A model generated the notes under the pieces. That model ran no database searches and had not been told where the DNA came from. It saw nothing but the letters and a program-made list of their open reading frames with translations. Of a stretch of DNA of 46,381 bases, positions 16,176-28,362 are shown piece by piece. Every line of letters starts with the position of its first letter. The first letter of the stretch is position 1. This DNA comes from an uncultured Neomegalonema sp. (GTDB lineage Bacteria > Pseudomonadota > Alphaproteobacteria > Rhodobacterales > Rhodobacteraceae). The stretch is from NCBI GenBank assembly GCA_937948985.1, contig CALFAK010000120.1, forward strand, positions 1 through 46,381, written 5' to 3'. A program made the translations under genes and the position numbers.

Positions 16176-17510
16176 GTGATATTCAAACAGCGCGCCTACA
16201 CTTTAAAATCATCCGGCTTACGCTTGCGCCCCGTGCATGGATTATTGCTCGGCCTCAGCGTTTCGGCCTTCGCAATCCCCCTCGCCGCCAACTGGAATGT
16301 CACCGGAACGCCCGCCTATGACGGCATCGCCGAGCGCGGCCTCGTGGCCGCCGAGCGCCCCTTTGACCGCCTTCTCAGCGGCGAAGCGCTGGGCGGATCA
16401 CGGCTGACCGATCCGACAATCGTGTCTGAGATCATGCGCACCCGCGAAACACCGCGCCCCGCACCACAGGCAACGCCACCCGCTCTTCCTCAGGCCACCA
16501 TCACCACAGACCCGCTCCCGCCGATCATCGAAGAAAACGGCGATGCCAATGTCATCAAAACCCCGCCCCCGGCGCCCGCCATCGCCGATGACACCACCGC
16601 CCCCGCCGCGCGCCAAATCACAGCCGCCGATGCGCTGGCCATGCCATTTCCACGGCAAAAACCCGTTCGCGTCGCCACCATAACGCCGCCCACTCCCGCG
16701 AAACCCATCTCCCTGCCCCCATTGGAGCCGATCAAGCTCGTTATCCCCGATGATTCCATCGCCCTCAATCTGCCCGTCGAAGCGCCCGAACCTGCGCAAA
16801 TCGCAAAAGCCTCCCCGATCAAACCCGACACCCCAACCGCCACAGGCCCGAAGATCGCCATCGTTCTCGCCGCTGCGGGCCTGAACACCACCGCCACAAA
16901 ATCGGCCATCACACGGTTGCCCCAAAGCGTCACATTGGCCTTTGCCCCCATCGGTGAGCAAACGCTGAGCCTATCCAAACAGGCCGCGTCGGACGGCCAT
17001 CTCGTCCTCGCCGAAGTGCCAATGGAACCGATGAATGCCCTGCGCGATCCCGGCGAACCCCTCACGTTGCGGGTCAGCAATACCGGACAGGAAAATATCT
17101 CACGTCTGCGCAACGCACTGAAACGCGTCTCCAACGCAAAAGGCGTCTCGAGCTATCTCGGCGCACGGTTCAGTCGCTCCGGCACAGCCGCAACACCCGT
17201 GATCAACGCGATTAAAAATGACGGATATTTCCTGTTTGAAAACCAGCCCAACCATCAAAGCCAACTCGCGACACTCGCACAGGACGCCGGCCTGCCCTAC
17301 GCCGCCGGGCGCATCGTGATCGATGCGAACCAAGACCAAATCGACACGGCACTCGATGCGCTCGAGGCACAAGCAAAGCGTGATGGAATCGCCATAGGCG
17401 TAGGGGCAACCTATACGAATACGGTCGACGCCCTTGCAAAATGGATGAAATCAGCAGAGTCTCGCGGCATTACATTCGTCGCCGTGACAGAAGTCGCGGA
17501 TAAAAGCTAA
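16176..17510 (+). CDS. Divergent polysaccharide deacetylase family protein, probably inactive
   Basis: A 444-residue protein with an N-terminal membrane anchor (about 19-38, [20 protein letters not shown]), a long Pro/Ala-rich periplasmic linker (about 85-220) and a C-terminal domain of the divergent polysaccharide deacetylase family (about 225-440; [46 protein letters not shown]). Two features of catalytic members are missing: the Asp-Asp after the first strand ([11 protein letters not shown] here) and the His before PMEP (VLAEVPMEP here). GTG 16176 is the start, with GGAG 9 nt upstream. Position between ctpA and rppH is conserved in Alphaproteobacteria. It is probably an envelope protein without deacetylase activity; the substrate is unknown. 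Confidence 0.82.
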   Translation: MIFKQRAYTLKSSGLRLRPVHGLLLGLSVSAFAIPLAANWNVTGTPAYDGIAERGLVAAERPFDRLLSGEALGGSRLTDPTIVSEIMRTRETPRPAPQATPPALPQATITTDPLPPIIEENGDANVIKTPPPAPAIADDTTAPAARQITAADALAMPFPRQKPVRVATITPPTPAKPISLPPLEPIKLVIPDDSIALNLPVEAPEPAQIAKASPIKPDTPTATGPKIAIVLAAAGLNTTATKSAITRLPQSVTLAFAPIGEQTLSLSKQAASDGHLVLAEVPMEPMNALRDPGEPLTLRVSNTGQENISRLRNALKRVSNAKGVSSYLGARFSRSGTAATPVINAIKNDGYFLFENQPNHQSQLATLAQDAGLPYAAGRIVIDANQDQIDTALDALEAQAKRDGIAIGVGATYTNTVDALAKWMKSAESRGITFVAVTEVADKS

Positions 17511-17521
17511 AAGGCTTGTAT

Positions 17522-18019
17522 ATGCAGCACGCACCGCCCGACGCCGCCACGGTGGCAAAACTGCCTTACCGTCCGGGCGCGGGAATCGTTCTGCTCAACC
17601 AAGACCGCAAAATTTTCGCGGGCCGCCGGATCGATAACGCATCGGACGCATGGCAAATGCCCCAGGGCGGCATCGACTACGGCGAACTCCCTGAAGAAGC
17701 CGCCTTGCGTGAACTGACAGAAGAGACGGGCGTTCCAAGCCATAAAGCAACCATTGAACGTCAAACCAGCAACTGGCTGCGTTATGAATTACCGCCGGAA
17801 TTGCTGGGTAAACTCTGGAAAGGCAAATATCGCGGGCAGGAGCAAATGTGGTTCGCCGCCCGCTTCCTCGGCACAGATGCGGATGTGAACATTGCCACCG
17901 AACACGCAGAATTCTCAGAATGGCGCTGGATGGCCGCCGCCGATCTGATCGAAAAAATCGTCCCCTTCAAGCGCGATCTATACACCCGTGTCTTCGAGGA
18001 ATTTTCAGATTTGATTTGA
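17522..18019 (+). CDS. rppH: RNA pyrophosphohydrolase RppH
   Basis: Nudix hydrolase that removes pyrophosphate from the 5' end of triphosphorylated RNA and so triggers mRNA decay. The Nudix box is intact: [22 protein letters not shown]. Flanking motifs fit Rpp[33 protein letters not shown], and WFAARFLG ... [10 protein letters not shown]. Length is about 165 residues, normal for the family. ATG 17522 is preceded by AAGG at a good distance; a TTG six bases earlier is too close to that site. It lies 11 nt after the deacetylase stop and is probably cotranscribed with it. It is convergent with the ATP synthase operon. Confidence 0.93.
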   Translation: MQHAPPDAATVAKLPYRPGAGIVLLNQDRKIFAGRRIDNASDAWQMPQGGIDYGELPEEAALRELTEETGVPSHKATIERQTSNWLRYELPPELLGKLWKGKYRGQEQMWFAARFLGTDADVNIATEHAEFSEWRWMAAADLIEKIVPFKRDLYTRVFEEFSDLI

Positions 18020-18112
18020 TGGCATAGCACCGATCCTAAAAACTGAATGGACAAGTGCCGGATGTCTACACTCGACCGCGATCAAGCCAACCACATACGA
18101 CTCAAAGCATAA

Positions 18113-18142
18113 AAAAAAAGCCCCGACAAACCGGAGCTTTTT
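18113..18142. terminator. Bidirectional terminator between rppH and atpC
   Basis: AAAAAGCCCCG (18115-18125) pairs with CGGAGCTTTTT (18132-18142) with one C/A mismatch around a short loop. A-runs and T-runs flank both sides, so it can end the plus-strand rppH transcript and the minus-strand atp operon. Confidence 0.85.
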
Positions 18143-18186
18143 CAAAATGATCTGCAATCGCACATCACTCAAATTATTTCAGCGTC

Positions 18187-18582
18187 TTACGACAGTTCGG
18201 CCATCATAGACTTGATCGAACCGACGCGGCGGTTCGCTTCCGCGAGCGCCTCTTTGTCCAGACCTTCAAGCGATGCTTCGGCTGCTGCGAGGGATGCTTC
18301 AAACATCTCCGCCTTCGCTTCACTGCGCAGCGACGCGAATTCAGCCAAGATCGAAATACCCGCACCGGATACCTCGGCAAATCCGCCGGCAATCAAATAC
18401 TCAGTCTCCGTCGAGCCATTGCGCACATGAACAATGCCGGGTCGCAAGCTGGTAACGACGGGCACGTGACCCGCCATCGCCGTGAAGTCCCCGTCAGAAC
18501 CGGGCAAAACAACCGCTTCAGCCTCAAGCGAGGCCAGCTTTTTTTCCGGTGAGACAAGCTCAACCTGCATCGTATCGGCCAT
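18187..18582 (-). CDS. atpC: F1 ATP synthase epsilon subunit
   Basis: A 131-residue central-stalk subunit that couples rotation between F1 and the c-ring and restrains ATP hydrolysis. The N-terminal beta-sandwich reads MQVELVSPEKKLASLEAEAVVLPGSDGDF and MAGHVPVVTSLRPGIVHV. The C-terminal helical hairpin is Ala/Glu-rich and ends at KSMMAELS. It is the last gene of the atpHAGDC operon, 24 nt after atpD, and ends 45 nt before the shared terminator. Confidence 0.95.
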   Translation of the reverse strand: MADTMQVELVSPEKKLASLEAEAVVLPGSDGDFTAMAGHVPVVTSLRPGIVHVRNGSTETEYLIAGGFAEVSGAGISILAEFASLRSEAKAEMFEASLAAAEASLEGLDKEALAEANRRVGSIKSMMAELS

Positions 18583-18606
18583 ATCGCCTGTCTCCCTTAA
18601 ACCGGA

Positions 18607-20046
<1,440 letters not shown>

Positions 20047-20082
20047 TCATAAAAGCGCGGCGTCTCGGGCGGCGCGCGGTGG

Positions 20083-20961
20083 TTAGAGGGCCTCGGCGCC
20101 CGAAATAATTTCGATAAGCTCTTTGGTGATCGCGGCCTGACGCGAGCGGTTGTACTGAAGCGTCAGTTTATCCACCATCTCACCGGCGTTGCGTGTCGCG
20201 TTATCCATCGCGCTCATCCGCGCGCCCTGTTCGGAGGCGGCGTTTTCAAGCAATGCGCGATAGATTTGAACCGTGATATTTTTCGGCAGCAATTCGGTCA
20301 GCAGCGCGTTTTCGTCCGGTTCATATTCATAAGTCGCACTCGCACCCGCAACCTCTTCAGCATCACCGACACTCGCCGGAATGATCTGAAGCGCCTGTGG
20401 CTCTTGCGTCATAACCGATTTAAACTCGGAATAAAACAGCGTGATAACATCGTATTCACCTGCAGCGAAGGAACCCAGCACACGCGATGCGACCGTTTCC
20501 GCTTCACCGTAGGAGATCGATTTCAAGCCTTCAAAGCTGATCGGATCAACGAACAGATGCTCGTATTCACGTTTCAACTGGTCTTTGCCTTTGCGTCCAA
20601 CGCAGAGGATTTTGAAGTCTTTGCCGGCAGCTTGCAGCTCGTTGATCATCACACGCGCACGCTTGACGATGGACGAGTTGAAACCACCGCACAACCCGCG
20701 CTCCGCCGTGCACACAACAAGCAAATGACGTTTATCATCGCCCGTACCGCGCAGCAGTTGCGGCGCTTCAGGATTATCACGGTTACCGGATGCGATGTTG
20801 GTCAGAACCGTGGTCATACGCTCAGCGTAAGGGCGCGATGCCTCAGCCGATTCCTGTGCGCGGCGCAATTTCGCCGCCGCCACCATCTGCATGGCTTTCG
20901 TGATCTTACGGGTCGATTTGACCGAATTGATCCGTACTTTTAGGTCTTTTAAGCTCGGCAT
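20083..20961 (-). CDS. atpG: F1 ATP synthase gamma subunit
   Basis: Rotor shaft of F1, 292 residues. The N-terminal helix is [24 protein letters not shown]. The central Rossmann-like part contains [24 protein letters not shown]. The C-terminal helix reads [19 protein letters not shown] and [24 protein letters not shown], the conserved contact with the alpha/beta crown. Standard position between atpA (70 nt) and atpD (51 nt). Confidence 0.97.
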   Translation of the reverse strand: MPSLKDLKVRINSVKSTRKITKAMQMVAAAKLRRAQESAEASRPYAERMTTVLTNIASGNRDNPEAPQLLRGTGDDKRHLLVVCTAERGLCGGFNSSIVKRARVMINELQAAGKDFKILCVGRKGKDQLKREYEHLFVDPISFEGLKSISYGEAETVASRVLGSFAAGEYDVITLFYSEFKSVMTQEPQALQIIPASVGDAEEVAGASATYEYEPDENALLTELLPKNITVQIYRALLENAASEQGARMSAMDNATRNAGEMVDKLTLQYNRSRQAAITKELIEIISGAEAL

Positions 20962-21031
20962 ACGCCGTCACTCCGATGCAATCTCAATGCGGGAGGCGCG
21001 CCGCAGAACAGCGCGCCGTCTCGATCATGAC

Positions 21032-22573
<1,542 letters not shown>

Positions 22574-22592
22574 TCAGGAAAGCTCCCTCAGC

Positions 22593-23147
22593 TCAATGCT
22601 CTTTCATGGCAAGTTCAAGACGTTCCAGCTTCGACTTAAGCGAAGCATCGACCATCTTACTGCCAACCTTGACGACAAGCCCTCCGAGCAATGATGCATC
22701 AACGCTGGCGTCGATTTTCACATCCTTGCCGAAAGACGATTTTAAATTCTGTGCAAGCGACTCGCGCTGCGCATCACTTAACGGCTTTGCGGACACAACA
22801 TAAGCTGTTTCCTCACCGCGATGATCCGCCAACAACTGCGAGAAGCCTGTCATGGCATCCGGCAGCATCGCAAGACGCCCTTTTGCAGCCATAAGGCCCG
22901 CAAATTTCTTGGTCAGATCCGACAGTCCCATCTTACCGAGGACTGTGTCCATAACCGTAGCCTGTTCCTCACGCGAGTAAGCAGGACTGGAAATCATATC
23001 GGCCAACTCAGGACTGTCCGAAATAAGCGCACTCAATGTGCCAAATTCGGACGCCACAGCGTCAAGCGATCCGGCATCACGTGCCAAATCGAAAATTGCC
23101 GATGAATACCGACCGGCTGCGCCGGAAATCGTAGCGGCTGACGACAA
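22593..23147 (-). CDS. atpH: F1 ATP synthase delta subunit (OSCP-like)
   Basis: Peripheral-stalk connector between the alpha subunits and the b subunits. Core motifs: SGAAGRYSSAIFDLARDAGSLD at the N-terminus, then LMAAKGRLAMLPDAMTGF and AYVVSAKPLSDAQRE, and the C-terminal VKIDASVDASLLGGLVVKVGSKMVDASLKSKLERL. I prefer a TTG start at 23147: GAGG lies 5 nt upstream and the resulting 184 residues match the usual 180-190. An ATG at 23204 would add 19 unconserved residues (MCVINGASG...) and has no clear ribosome binding site. First gene of the minus-strand atp operon, so its promoter lies to the right. Confidence 0.93.
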   Translation of the reverse strand: MSSAATISGAAGRYSSAIFDLARDAGSLDAVASEFGTLSALISDSPELADMISSPAYSREEQATVMDTVLGKMGLSDLTKKFAGLMAAKGRLAMLPDAMTGFSQLLADHRGEETAYVVSAKPLSDAQRESLAQNLKSSFGKDVKIDASVDASLLGGLVVKVGSKMVDASLKSKLERLELAMKEH

Positions 23148-23204
23148 AGCGACCTCGTCTCGAAAATTGCGACCCGTGCCCGAAGCCCCGTTTATGACGC
23201 ACAT

Positions 23205-23484
23205 AATGTCGTATCGGGGTGGGCGGGCGCACGACTAGCACAAGCCTGACGCAGAATACAATACACCGCTGCTTAAATGTTGCGGTCTTTCCGTCGCAGA
23301 TGTCTTTTACGCTTATTTTCGCCTGTAATCGGCACTATGCGCACTCCCAAACACCGACGGGTACAGTTTTCCCCCGCCCCGGACTTCGCATCAAGTGCGG
23401 GGGAAGAGAATCTTTTTAAGCGGCCACATTAAAGGCCGTGGGTATAAAATCGGGCTGTACCGTCCGGCACGCGCACACCTCCGC
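23205..23484. other. Intergenic region between priA and atpH
   Basis: This stretch should carry the 3' end of the priA transcript and the promoter of the atp operon, both on the minus strand. The only clear structure is TTCCCCCGC (23369-23377) pairing with GCGGGGGAA (23397-23405). On the minus strand the loop contains GCACTTGATGC, related to the CGGACTTGTTCCG core of the palindromes elsewhere in the window. No U-run follows on the minus strand, so it is not a classical terminator. I could not pick a confident promoter. Confidence 0.5.
23369..23405 (-). repeat. Palindromic intergenic element (copy E, divergent)
   Basis: A 9-bp perfect stem with a 19-nt loop that itself pairs ACTT with AAGT. 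On the minus strand the inner GCACTTGATGC has the same ACTTGNT centre as the other palindromes at 13399-13421, 27316-27342, 27364-27394 and 30997-31035. Membership of the same family is tentative because the stem sequence differs. Confidence 0.45.
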
Positions 23485-25689
23485 TCACAGGAATGAATAC
23501 GGGTCCACATCGAAAATCACCCGCACACCGCTTGGCGCTTTCGCCTTGGCTTTCCATTCAGGGATCAGACGCGCGTGGTCCACATTGCGCGCCATGCGCA
23601 GTAACAAGCGCACGCGGTGTTTGCCCCGCAACATCGCAAACGGCGCGGGCGCGGGACCGAAGACATCCACCCCTGCTTCGGTCAGGATACCTGCCTCCGC
23701 CGCCAATGTGCGGGCCGTGATCCAGACCTTCTCCTCATCTTCTCCCTGAACGATCACCGCCACAAGGCGACTATAGGGCGGCATTCGGCCTTGTTTACGC
23801 TCATCAGCCAGCCGCGCACGAAAGCGCCCCGCATCCTCATCGAGAATCGCTTTGATAACCGGATGATCCGGCTGCGATGTTTGCAGCATCGCCCGCCCTG
23901 GCCTTTCCGCCCTCCCCGCACGCCCCGCGACCTGATTGAGCAGTTGAAATGTCCGCTCCGCCGCCCGCAGATCGCCGCCCGCAAGGCCCAGATCGGCATC
24001 CACCACGCCCACCAGCGTCAGATTCGGAAAGTTATGCCCCTTGGCGACAATCTGCGTTCCCACGATCAGATCAGCCCCGCCCTCCGCGATTCGCTTTATC
24101 TGATCCTGCAATGTCTTGGGGTCCGGCGATTGGTCACTCGACAGCGTCTCAACCCGCGCCAGCGGAAACCGCGCCGTCACTTCTTCCGCAATCCGTTCAA
24201 CGCCGGGGCCACAGCCGACGAGACTGTCCTGGGTTCCGCAATCGGGGCATTTTGGCGGGAACCGCTGACTGAACCCGCATTGGTGACAGATCAACGCCGC
24301 CCGCGTCTTATGCTCAACCAGCCACGCCGAACACTGCGCACAGCCGGCACGCCAGCCGCATTTCCGGCACAGCGTCAACGGTGCATAGCCGCGACGGTTC
24401 AAGAAGAACAACGCTTGCTCGCCCCGTGCCATCGCATCGCGCGCGGCATCGACCAGCACGGGCGACAGCCACGTCCCCTTTTCGGGCGGATCGGCGCGCA
24501 AATCTATGGCGCTCAGAAACGGCATCCCCGCCGAACCGTGACGTTCTTTCAGCTCCAGCGGCTTGTACTTACCACTCTCCGCATTGATCCAACTTTCCAG
24601 CGAGGGCGTTGCGGAAGCCAACACAGCCGTGCATTTCTCCTCAGCCGCGCGCAGAACCGCCAAGTCGCGGGCCTGATACAGAACCACATCCTCTTGCTTA
24701 TATCCCTGGTCATGCTCCTCATCGACCACGATGAGCGCCAAATCCGAGAACGGCAGGAACAGCGCAGAGCGCGCGCCCGCCACAATCTGCGCCTGCCCCC
24801 GCGCCACCGCTTTCCACGCTTTGCGCCGGGCCACTGGCGTCATGGCCGAATGCCACTCAACAGGCGGCGCACCAAACCGCTCCCGCACGCGGCGGATAAA
24901 ATCCGAAGTCAGCGCGATTTCAGGCAGCAGGATCAATGCCTGCCGCCCTGCCCTCAAACACGCCGCCGTCGCCTCCAAATACGTCTCGGTCTTGCCTGAC
25001 CCCGTAACCCCCTCCAGCAGCAGCGTATCATAGCGGTCGGCGGCAACCGATTGCGCCATCGCATCACACGCCTCCTGCTGTTCAGCATTGAGCACACGCG
25101 ACACATGGTCGGGGTCAAGACGGGGCGGCGGGCGATCTTGCGGCGCCGATTGCAGGGTCAGCGCGTGCGCCTCCACCAATCCTTTGACCACGCCACCCGA
25201 CACCCCCGCCTCCCGCGCCAACCCGGCCGCAGACAGTCCGGGGCATGCCACAACAGTGTCCAACACCCGCCGCCGCGCATCTGTCATCGGGGCCGGATCC
25301 GCCGCACCCCGCACAATCACCTGACGGCTGCGCTCATCCTCCAGCAAGCCCTGCACGCGCGTCGCTTGCCGCATCATCAGGCCGGGCGGTGTCAGCGTGT
25401 AGCGGGCGGAGCGGTCAATAAACCGCCGCATCGCATCACGCATCGGCGGCAGGTCGAGAACGCGCAGGACCGGCTTGAGCTTCTTACCCGCCCCCCCCTG
25501 CCCTTCGCCCCAGACAACCCCCGGTGTCTCCTTACCCGACACCGTCACCGCCACCATGTCGCCGGGCTTCAGCGGCAGCGTGCTGGTGTAATCAAGTGGG
25601 CCGGGCAGCGGTAAAGGCACCATGACCGCATAAGCCGCTCCGCTATCACCAGTTTCATCTTGAAAAAGATCAGTCCCGGCAGTGGTCAC
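23485..25689 (-). CDS. priA: Primosomal protein N' (replication restart helicase PriA)
   Basis: 3'-to-5' superfamily 2 helicase that reloads the replisome at stalled forks. The 734-residue protein has the N-terminal 3'BD (YAVMVPLPLPGPLDYT), Walker A LLEGVTGSGKTETYLEA, DEEH box LIVVDEEHDQGYKQED, and ASATPSLESW. The Cys-rich zinc module (CRKCGWRAGCAQC, CHQCGFSQRFPPKCPDC) is followed by motifs V-VI (DLIVGTQIVAKGHNFPNLTLVGVVDAD, LLNQVAGRAGRAERPGR). It starts at GTG 25689 with AGGAG 5 nt upstream. Divergent from fsa; the divergent arrangement next to the atp operon is common in related genomes. Confidence 0.97.
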   Translation of the reverse strand: MTTAGTDLFQDETGDSGAAYAVMVPLPLPGPLDYTSTLPLKPGDMVAVTVSGKETPGVVWGEGQGGAGKKLKPVLRVLDLPPMRDAMRRFIDRSARYTLTPPGLMMRQATRVQGLLEDERSRQVIVRGAADPAPMTDARRRVLDTVVACPGLSAAGLAREAGVSGGVVKGLVEAHALTLQSAPQDRPPPRLDPDHVSRVLNAEQQEACDAMAQSVAADRYDTLLLEGVTGSGKTETYLEATAACLRAGRQALILLPEIALTSDFIRRVRERFGAPPVEWHSAMTPVARRKAWKAVARGQAQIVAGARSALFLPFSDLALIVVDEEHDQGYKQEDVVLYQARDLAVLRAAEEKCTAVLASATPSLESWINAESGKYKPLELKERHGSAGMPFLSAIDLRADPPEKGTWLSPVLVDAARDAMARGEQALFFLNRRGYAPLTLCRKCGWRAGCAQCSAWLVEHKTRAALICHQCGFSQRFPPKCPDCGTQDSLVGCGPGVERIAEEVTARFPLARVETLSSDQSPDPKTLQDQIKRIAEGGADLIVGTQIVAKGHNFPNLTLVGVVDADLGLAGGDLRAAERTFQLLNQVAGRAGRAERPGRAMLQTSQPDHPVIKAILDEDAGRFRARLADERKQGRMPPYSRLVAVIVQGEDEEKVWITARTLAAEAGILTEAGVDVFGPAPAPFAMLRGKHRVRLLLRMARNVDHARLIPEWKAKAKAPSGVRVIFDVDPYSFL

Positions 25690-25726
25690 ACGCGCTCCTA
25701 CAGAACGTTAACTAAAAATATACACT

Positions 25727-25756
25727 GATTCGTTTCCTGACTCTGGTCAGCGAATC
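25727..25756. promoter_or_regulatory. Cluster of three GANTC sites in the priA/fsa intergenic region
   Basis: GATTC (25727-25731), GACTC (25739-25743) and GAATC (25752-25756) lie within 30 bp of the 135-nt divergent promoter region. GANTC is the target of the alphaproteobacterial cell-cycle methylase CcrM, and promoter methylation state can be read by GcrA. Clustering suggests methylation-sensitive control; no binding motif beyond this is recognised. Confidence 0.35.
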
Positions 25757-25824
25757 GCTTTTCCGTTATCCATAATCAAATCACAACGCAGCGGCACACG
25801 CGCCGGATAACCATAGGAATCGGG

Positions 25825-26478
25825 ATGAAATTTTTCATCGACACTGCCGAAATCGAAGAAATCCGGGCGCTCGCCCCCAGCGGGCTGGTTGACGGGGTCA
25901 CCACAAACCCCTCACTGATCGCAAAATCAGGCCGTGACTTCATGGAGGTCATCGCCGAAATTTGCGAGATTGTCGACGGCCCGGTCAGCGCCGAAGTCAC
26001 CGCCACCAACTCCGCTCAGATGATCGACGAGGGCCGCAAACTGGCAAAAATCGCCGATAACGTCACGATCAAACTGCCGCTGACCTTCGACGGGCTGGTC
26101 GCGTGCCGCACGTTGGTGGACGAAGGCCACACCACCAACGTCACCCTTTGTTTCAGCGCAAATCAGGCATTGCTGGCCGCAAAAGCGGGCGCAACGTTTA
26201 TCTCTCCCTTCATCGGACGTCTCGACGATATGGGCATCGACGGCATGGAGCTGATCGAGGAAATCCGCGCCATCTACGATAATTACGGCTTCGAGACACA
26301 AATCCTTGCCGCCTCCATCCGCACCGTCAACCACGTCAAGGAATCCGCCATCGCGGGTGCCGATGTCGCGACATTGCCACCCAGCACGCTTTATGCGCTG
26401 GCAAAACATCCGTTGACTGACAAGGGACTTGAGGCTTTCTTAAAGGACTGGGAAAAAACGGGGCAGTCGATCCTCTAA
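25825..26478 (+). CDS. fsa: Fructose-6-phosphate aldolase / small transaldolase
   Basis: A 217-residue TIM-barrel class I aldolase of the short transaldolase (MipB/TalC) family. Schiff-base Lys is K83 in [12 protein letters not shown]. Other conserved parts: [61 protein letters not shown] and [30 protein letters not shown]. It most likely acts as transaldolase in the non-oxidative pentose phosphate pathway. True transaldolase and fructose-6-phosphate aldolase activity cannot be told apart by eye. AGGAA lies 7-8 nt before the ATG. DUF484 follows after 57 nt. Confidence 0.93.
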   Translation: MKFFIDTAEIEEIRALAPSGLVDGVTTNPSLIAKSGRDFMEVIAEICEIVDGPVSAEVTATNSAQMIDEGRKLAKIADNVTIKLPLTFDGLVACRTLVDEGHTTNVTLCFSANQALLAAKAGATFISPFIGRLDDMGIDGMELIEEIRAIYDNYGFETQILAASIRTVNHVKESAIAGADVATLPPSTLYALAKHPLTDKGLEAFLKDWEKTGQSIL

Positions 26479-26535
26479 GGGTCGCCGGATAAAAAGCGCA
26501 GTGACAAAACGGACGCGCAGGGTGAGAGAATAAGC

Positions 26536-27279
26536 ATGAGCAAAGACGGACCAGGCAGCGAAGCGGTCGCGCGCGAGCCGAGACGCACAAAAATGGGGCG
26601 CAGCGCAGTAAGAGCGATGCTGCTGGAAAAACCCGAAATCGTGCTGGACGATGCCGAAGTGTCCGCGATGATCGTCGATGCGGCTGCCAAACGCTACGGC
26701 AAGAATGTCGTCAGCTTGCAAACCGCCGTCATGGCACGGATGCGGGCGCGCTTGCGGGCGATCGAGATCGAACGCGAAGAAATGATCGACGCCGCCGAAA
26801 TGAACATGATGTCGATGAGCCAGGTGCACGACGCAATCCTGCAAATGCTCGAAGCGCCCAGCTTCCGCGATTTCATCGATATTGTCGGCAGCCAGTTTGG
26901 CGAATTGCTTGCCGTCGATTCTGTGCGCTTATGCGTTGAAACGGCCCCGGCGGGCGACGATAAAGACGCCAGCGAAATCGGTACTCTCTGCCCTATCCCA
27001 TTGGGTTCAGTTGATAAATTCTTCCACGGTGCACCGTGGGGCGTGTCCCTGCGCGCGCTTGAGGAACCAACCAGCCGCTATCACAGCCACCGTGATGTGA
27101 CGTCGGAGGCGTTGGTCCGCTTGGATTTCGGCCCCGACACCCGCCCCGGTGTGCTGCTGTTCGGCGCACAAGACCCTGACCGTTTTCACGAGGATCAGGG
27201 CGGCGAATTACTGGTCTTCCTCGGCGGCGCCGTCAGCCGCGTCATGCGCCACTGGTTGGATGAACCGGAGATGGGCTGA
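26536..27279 (+). CDS. DUF484 family protein
   Basis: A 247-residue protein of the DUF484 family, a GAF-like regulatory fold usually encoded next to xerC. The N-terminal region has the family helix (AMLLEKPEIVLDDAEVSAMIVD) and a coiled-coil (ARMRARLRAIEIEREEMIDAAEMNMMSM). The GAF-like part follows (about 95-240), with LAVDSVRLCVE, IPLGSVDKFFHG, VRLDFGPDTRPGVLLFGAQDPDRFHEDQGGELLVFLGGAVSRVMRHWL. Molecular role unknown. Its position directly before the recombinase gene matches proteobacterial gene order and suggests an accessory function in chromosome dimer resolution. A repeat element lies between the two. Confidence 0.85.
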   Translation: MSKDGPGSEAVAREPRRTKMGRSAVRAMLLEKPEIVLDDAEVSAMIVDAAAKRYGKNVVSLQTAVMARMRARLRAIEIEREEMIDAAEMNMMSMSQVHDAILQMLEAPSFRDFIDIVGSQFGELLAVDSVRLCVETAPAGDDKDASEIGTLCPIPLGSVDKFFHGAPWGVSLRALEEPTSRYHSHRDVTSEALVRLDFGPDTRPGVLLFGAQDPDRFHEDQGGELLVFLGGAVSRVMRHWLDEPEMG

Positions 27280-27312
27280 ATCGGGCTTTCACTGAGGTGG
27301 TTCACTTGAAGT

Positions 27313-27410
27313 ATCGTCACCCCTGACTTGTTACGGGGGTCCAGTTCCGGCGGAAACGCTGTTCTGGATTACCGTAACAAGTCCGGCAATGACGAGAATG
27401 AAAGCTGACG
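27313..27410. repeat. Double palindromic repeat between DUF484 and xerC (copy B)
   Basis: Two related palindromes face each other: GTCACCCCTGACTTGTTACG with its GGGGGTCC arm (27316-27342, plus orientation), and on the minus strand a palindrome with centre CGGACTTGTTACGG (27364-27394). The minus-strand half is near-identical to copy A in the EnvC-like gene and includes the same tail CCAGAACAGCGTTTC. The 163-nt intergenic gap also must contain the xerC start signals. Confidence 0.75.
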
Positions 27411-27441
27411 CATACTGACTTGAGGCAGGGGTCTTTCCAAA

Positions 27442-28362
27442 ATGACCACAAACGCCACATCCGCCACCCTCGTCGAAGCATGGCTGCGCGCGCTGGTCGT
27501 GCGCGACACCAGCGAGGCGACAAGGGTGGCTTATACCCATGATGTCTGGCGGTTCTTGGCCACCCTCGGCGACGCCCAAAACCTGCCCGCCGCACGATTG
27601 GGCGCGGTAACACCGCAGGAATTGCGGGCATGGATGGCGGATTTGCGCCATGACGGGCTGTCAAAGGCCAGCGTAGCGCGGGCGCTCTCATCTCTTAAAA
27701 GTTTTTACAATTACATAAGTGAAGCGCATGGCGTGCGCGCCGATGTGGTGCGTGCGGCGCGTGGCCCGAAGGGCGTAAAACCCCTGCCACGTCCCCTTAC
27801 CGCCCCCGATGCGGCGGCTGTACTGGACGCCACCGATCTGACCGCGACAAAACCGTGGGTCATCGCCCGCGATACCGCAATTCTCACCCTGCTCTACGGC
27901 TGCGGCTTGCGCATCTCCGAAGCCCTCTCCCTGAGCGGACGCGATGCCCCCTTGGGACCAAACCTGCGCATTACAGGCAAACGGCGTAAAGAACGGATGG
28001 TCCCCGTCCTGCCCGCCGCCCGCAAAGCCGTCGATACCTACATCACCGCCTGCCCCCATGATCTCAGCGGCGACGGCCCGCTGTTCGTCGGTGTGCGCGG
28101 CGGAGTGCTGAACCCGCGTCAACTGAGCGGCACGATGCAGACGATCCGCCAAGCCCTCGGCCTGCCCGACAGCGCCACCCCCCACGCCCTGCGCCACTCC
28201 TTCGCAACGCATCTGCTGAGCGCCGGAGGCGATTTGCGGGCGATCCAGACCTTGCTGGGCCATGCCTCGCTCTCATCAACCCAGCGATACACCGAAGTGG
28301 ATGAAAAACGGTTGCTGGAAGCCTACAGCGCCGCCCATCCCTCAGCGATTGGAGATTTGTGA
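27442..28362 (+). CDS. xerC: Tyrosine recombinase XerC
   Basis: Site-specific recombinase that with XerD resolves chromosome dimers at dif under FtsK control. The 306-residue protein has the SAM-like core-binding domain (1-105, WLRALVVRDTSEATRVAYTHDVWRFL ... LSSLKSFYNYI) and the catalytic domain, with Arg in LLYGCGLRISEALSL, the HxxR box in PHALRHSFATHLLSAGGDLRAIQTLLGHASL and the nucleophile Tyr in STQRYTEVD. All catalytic residues are present. The context (DUF484 upstream) supports XerC over XerD or an integrase. The stop overlaps the ychJ start by one base. Confidence 0.95.
   Translation: MTTNATSATLVEAWLRALVVRDTSEATRVAYTHDVWRFLATLGDAQNLPAARLGAVTPQELRAWMADLRHDGLSKASVARALSSLKSFYNYISEAHGVRADVVRAARGPKGVKPLPRPLTAPDAAAVLDATDLTATKPWVIARDTAILTLLYGCGLRISEALSLSGRDAPLGPNLRITGKRRKERMVPVLPAARKAVDTYITACPHDLSGDGPLFVGVRGGVLNPRQLSGTMQTIRQALGLPDSATPHALRHSFATHLLSAGGDLRAIQTLLGHASLSSTQRYTEVDEKRLLEAYSAAHPSAIGDL

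Noticed and set aside
23617..24999. A 460-codon open frame antisense to priA
   Set aside because: Arg/His/Pro-rich composition typical of the complement of a high-GC gene; priA motifs on the other strand are unambiguous.
27317..27691. An open frame on the minus strand across the DUF484-xerC gap
   Set aside because: It is formed by the palindromic repeat plus the antisense of xerC; its SRHCRTCYGNPEQRF peptide comes from the repeat.
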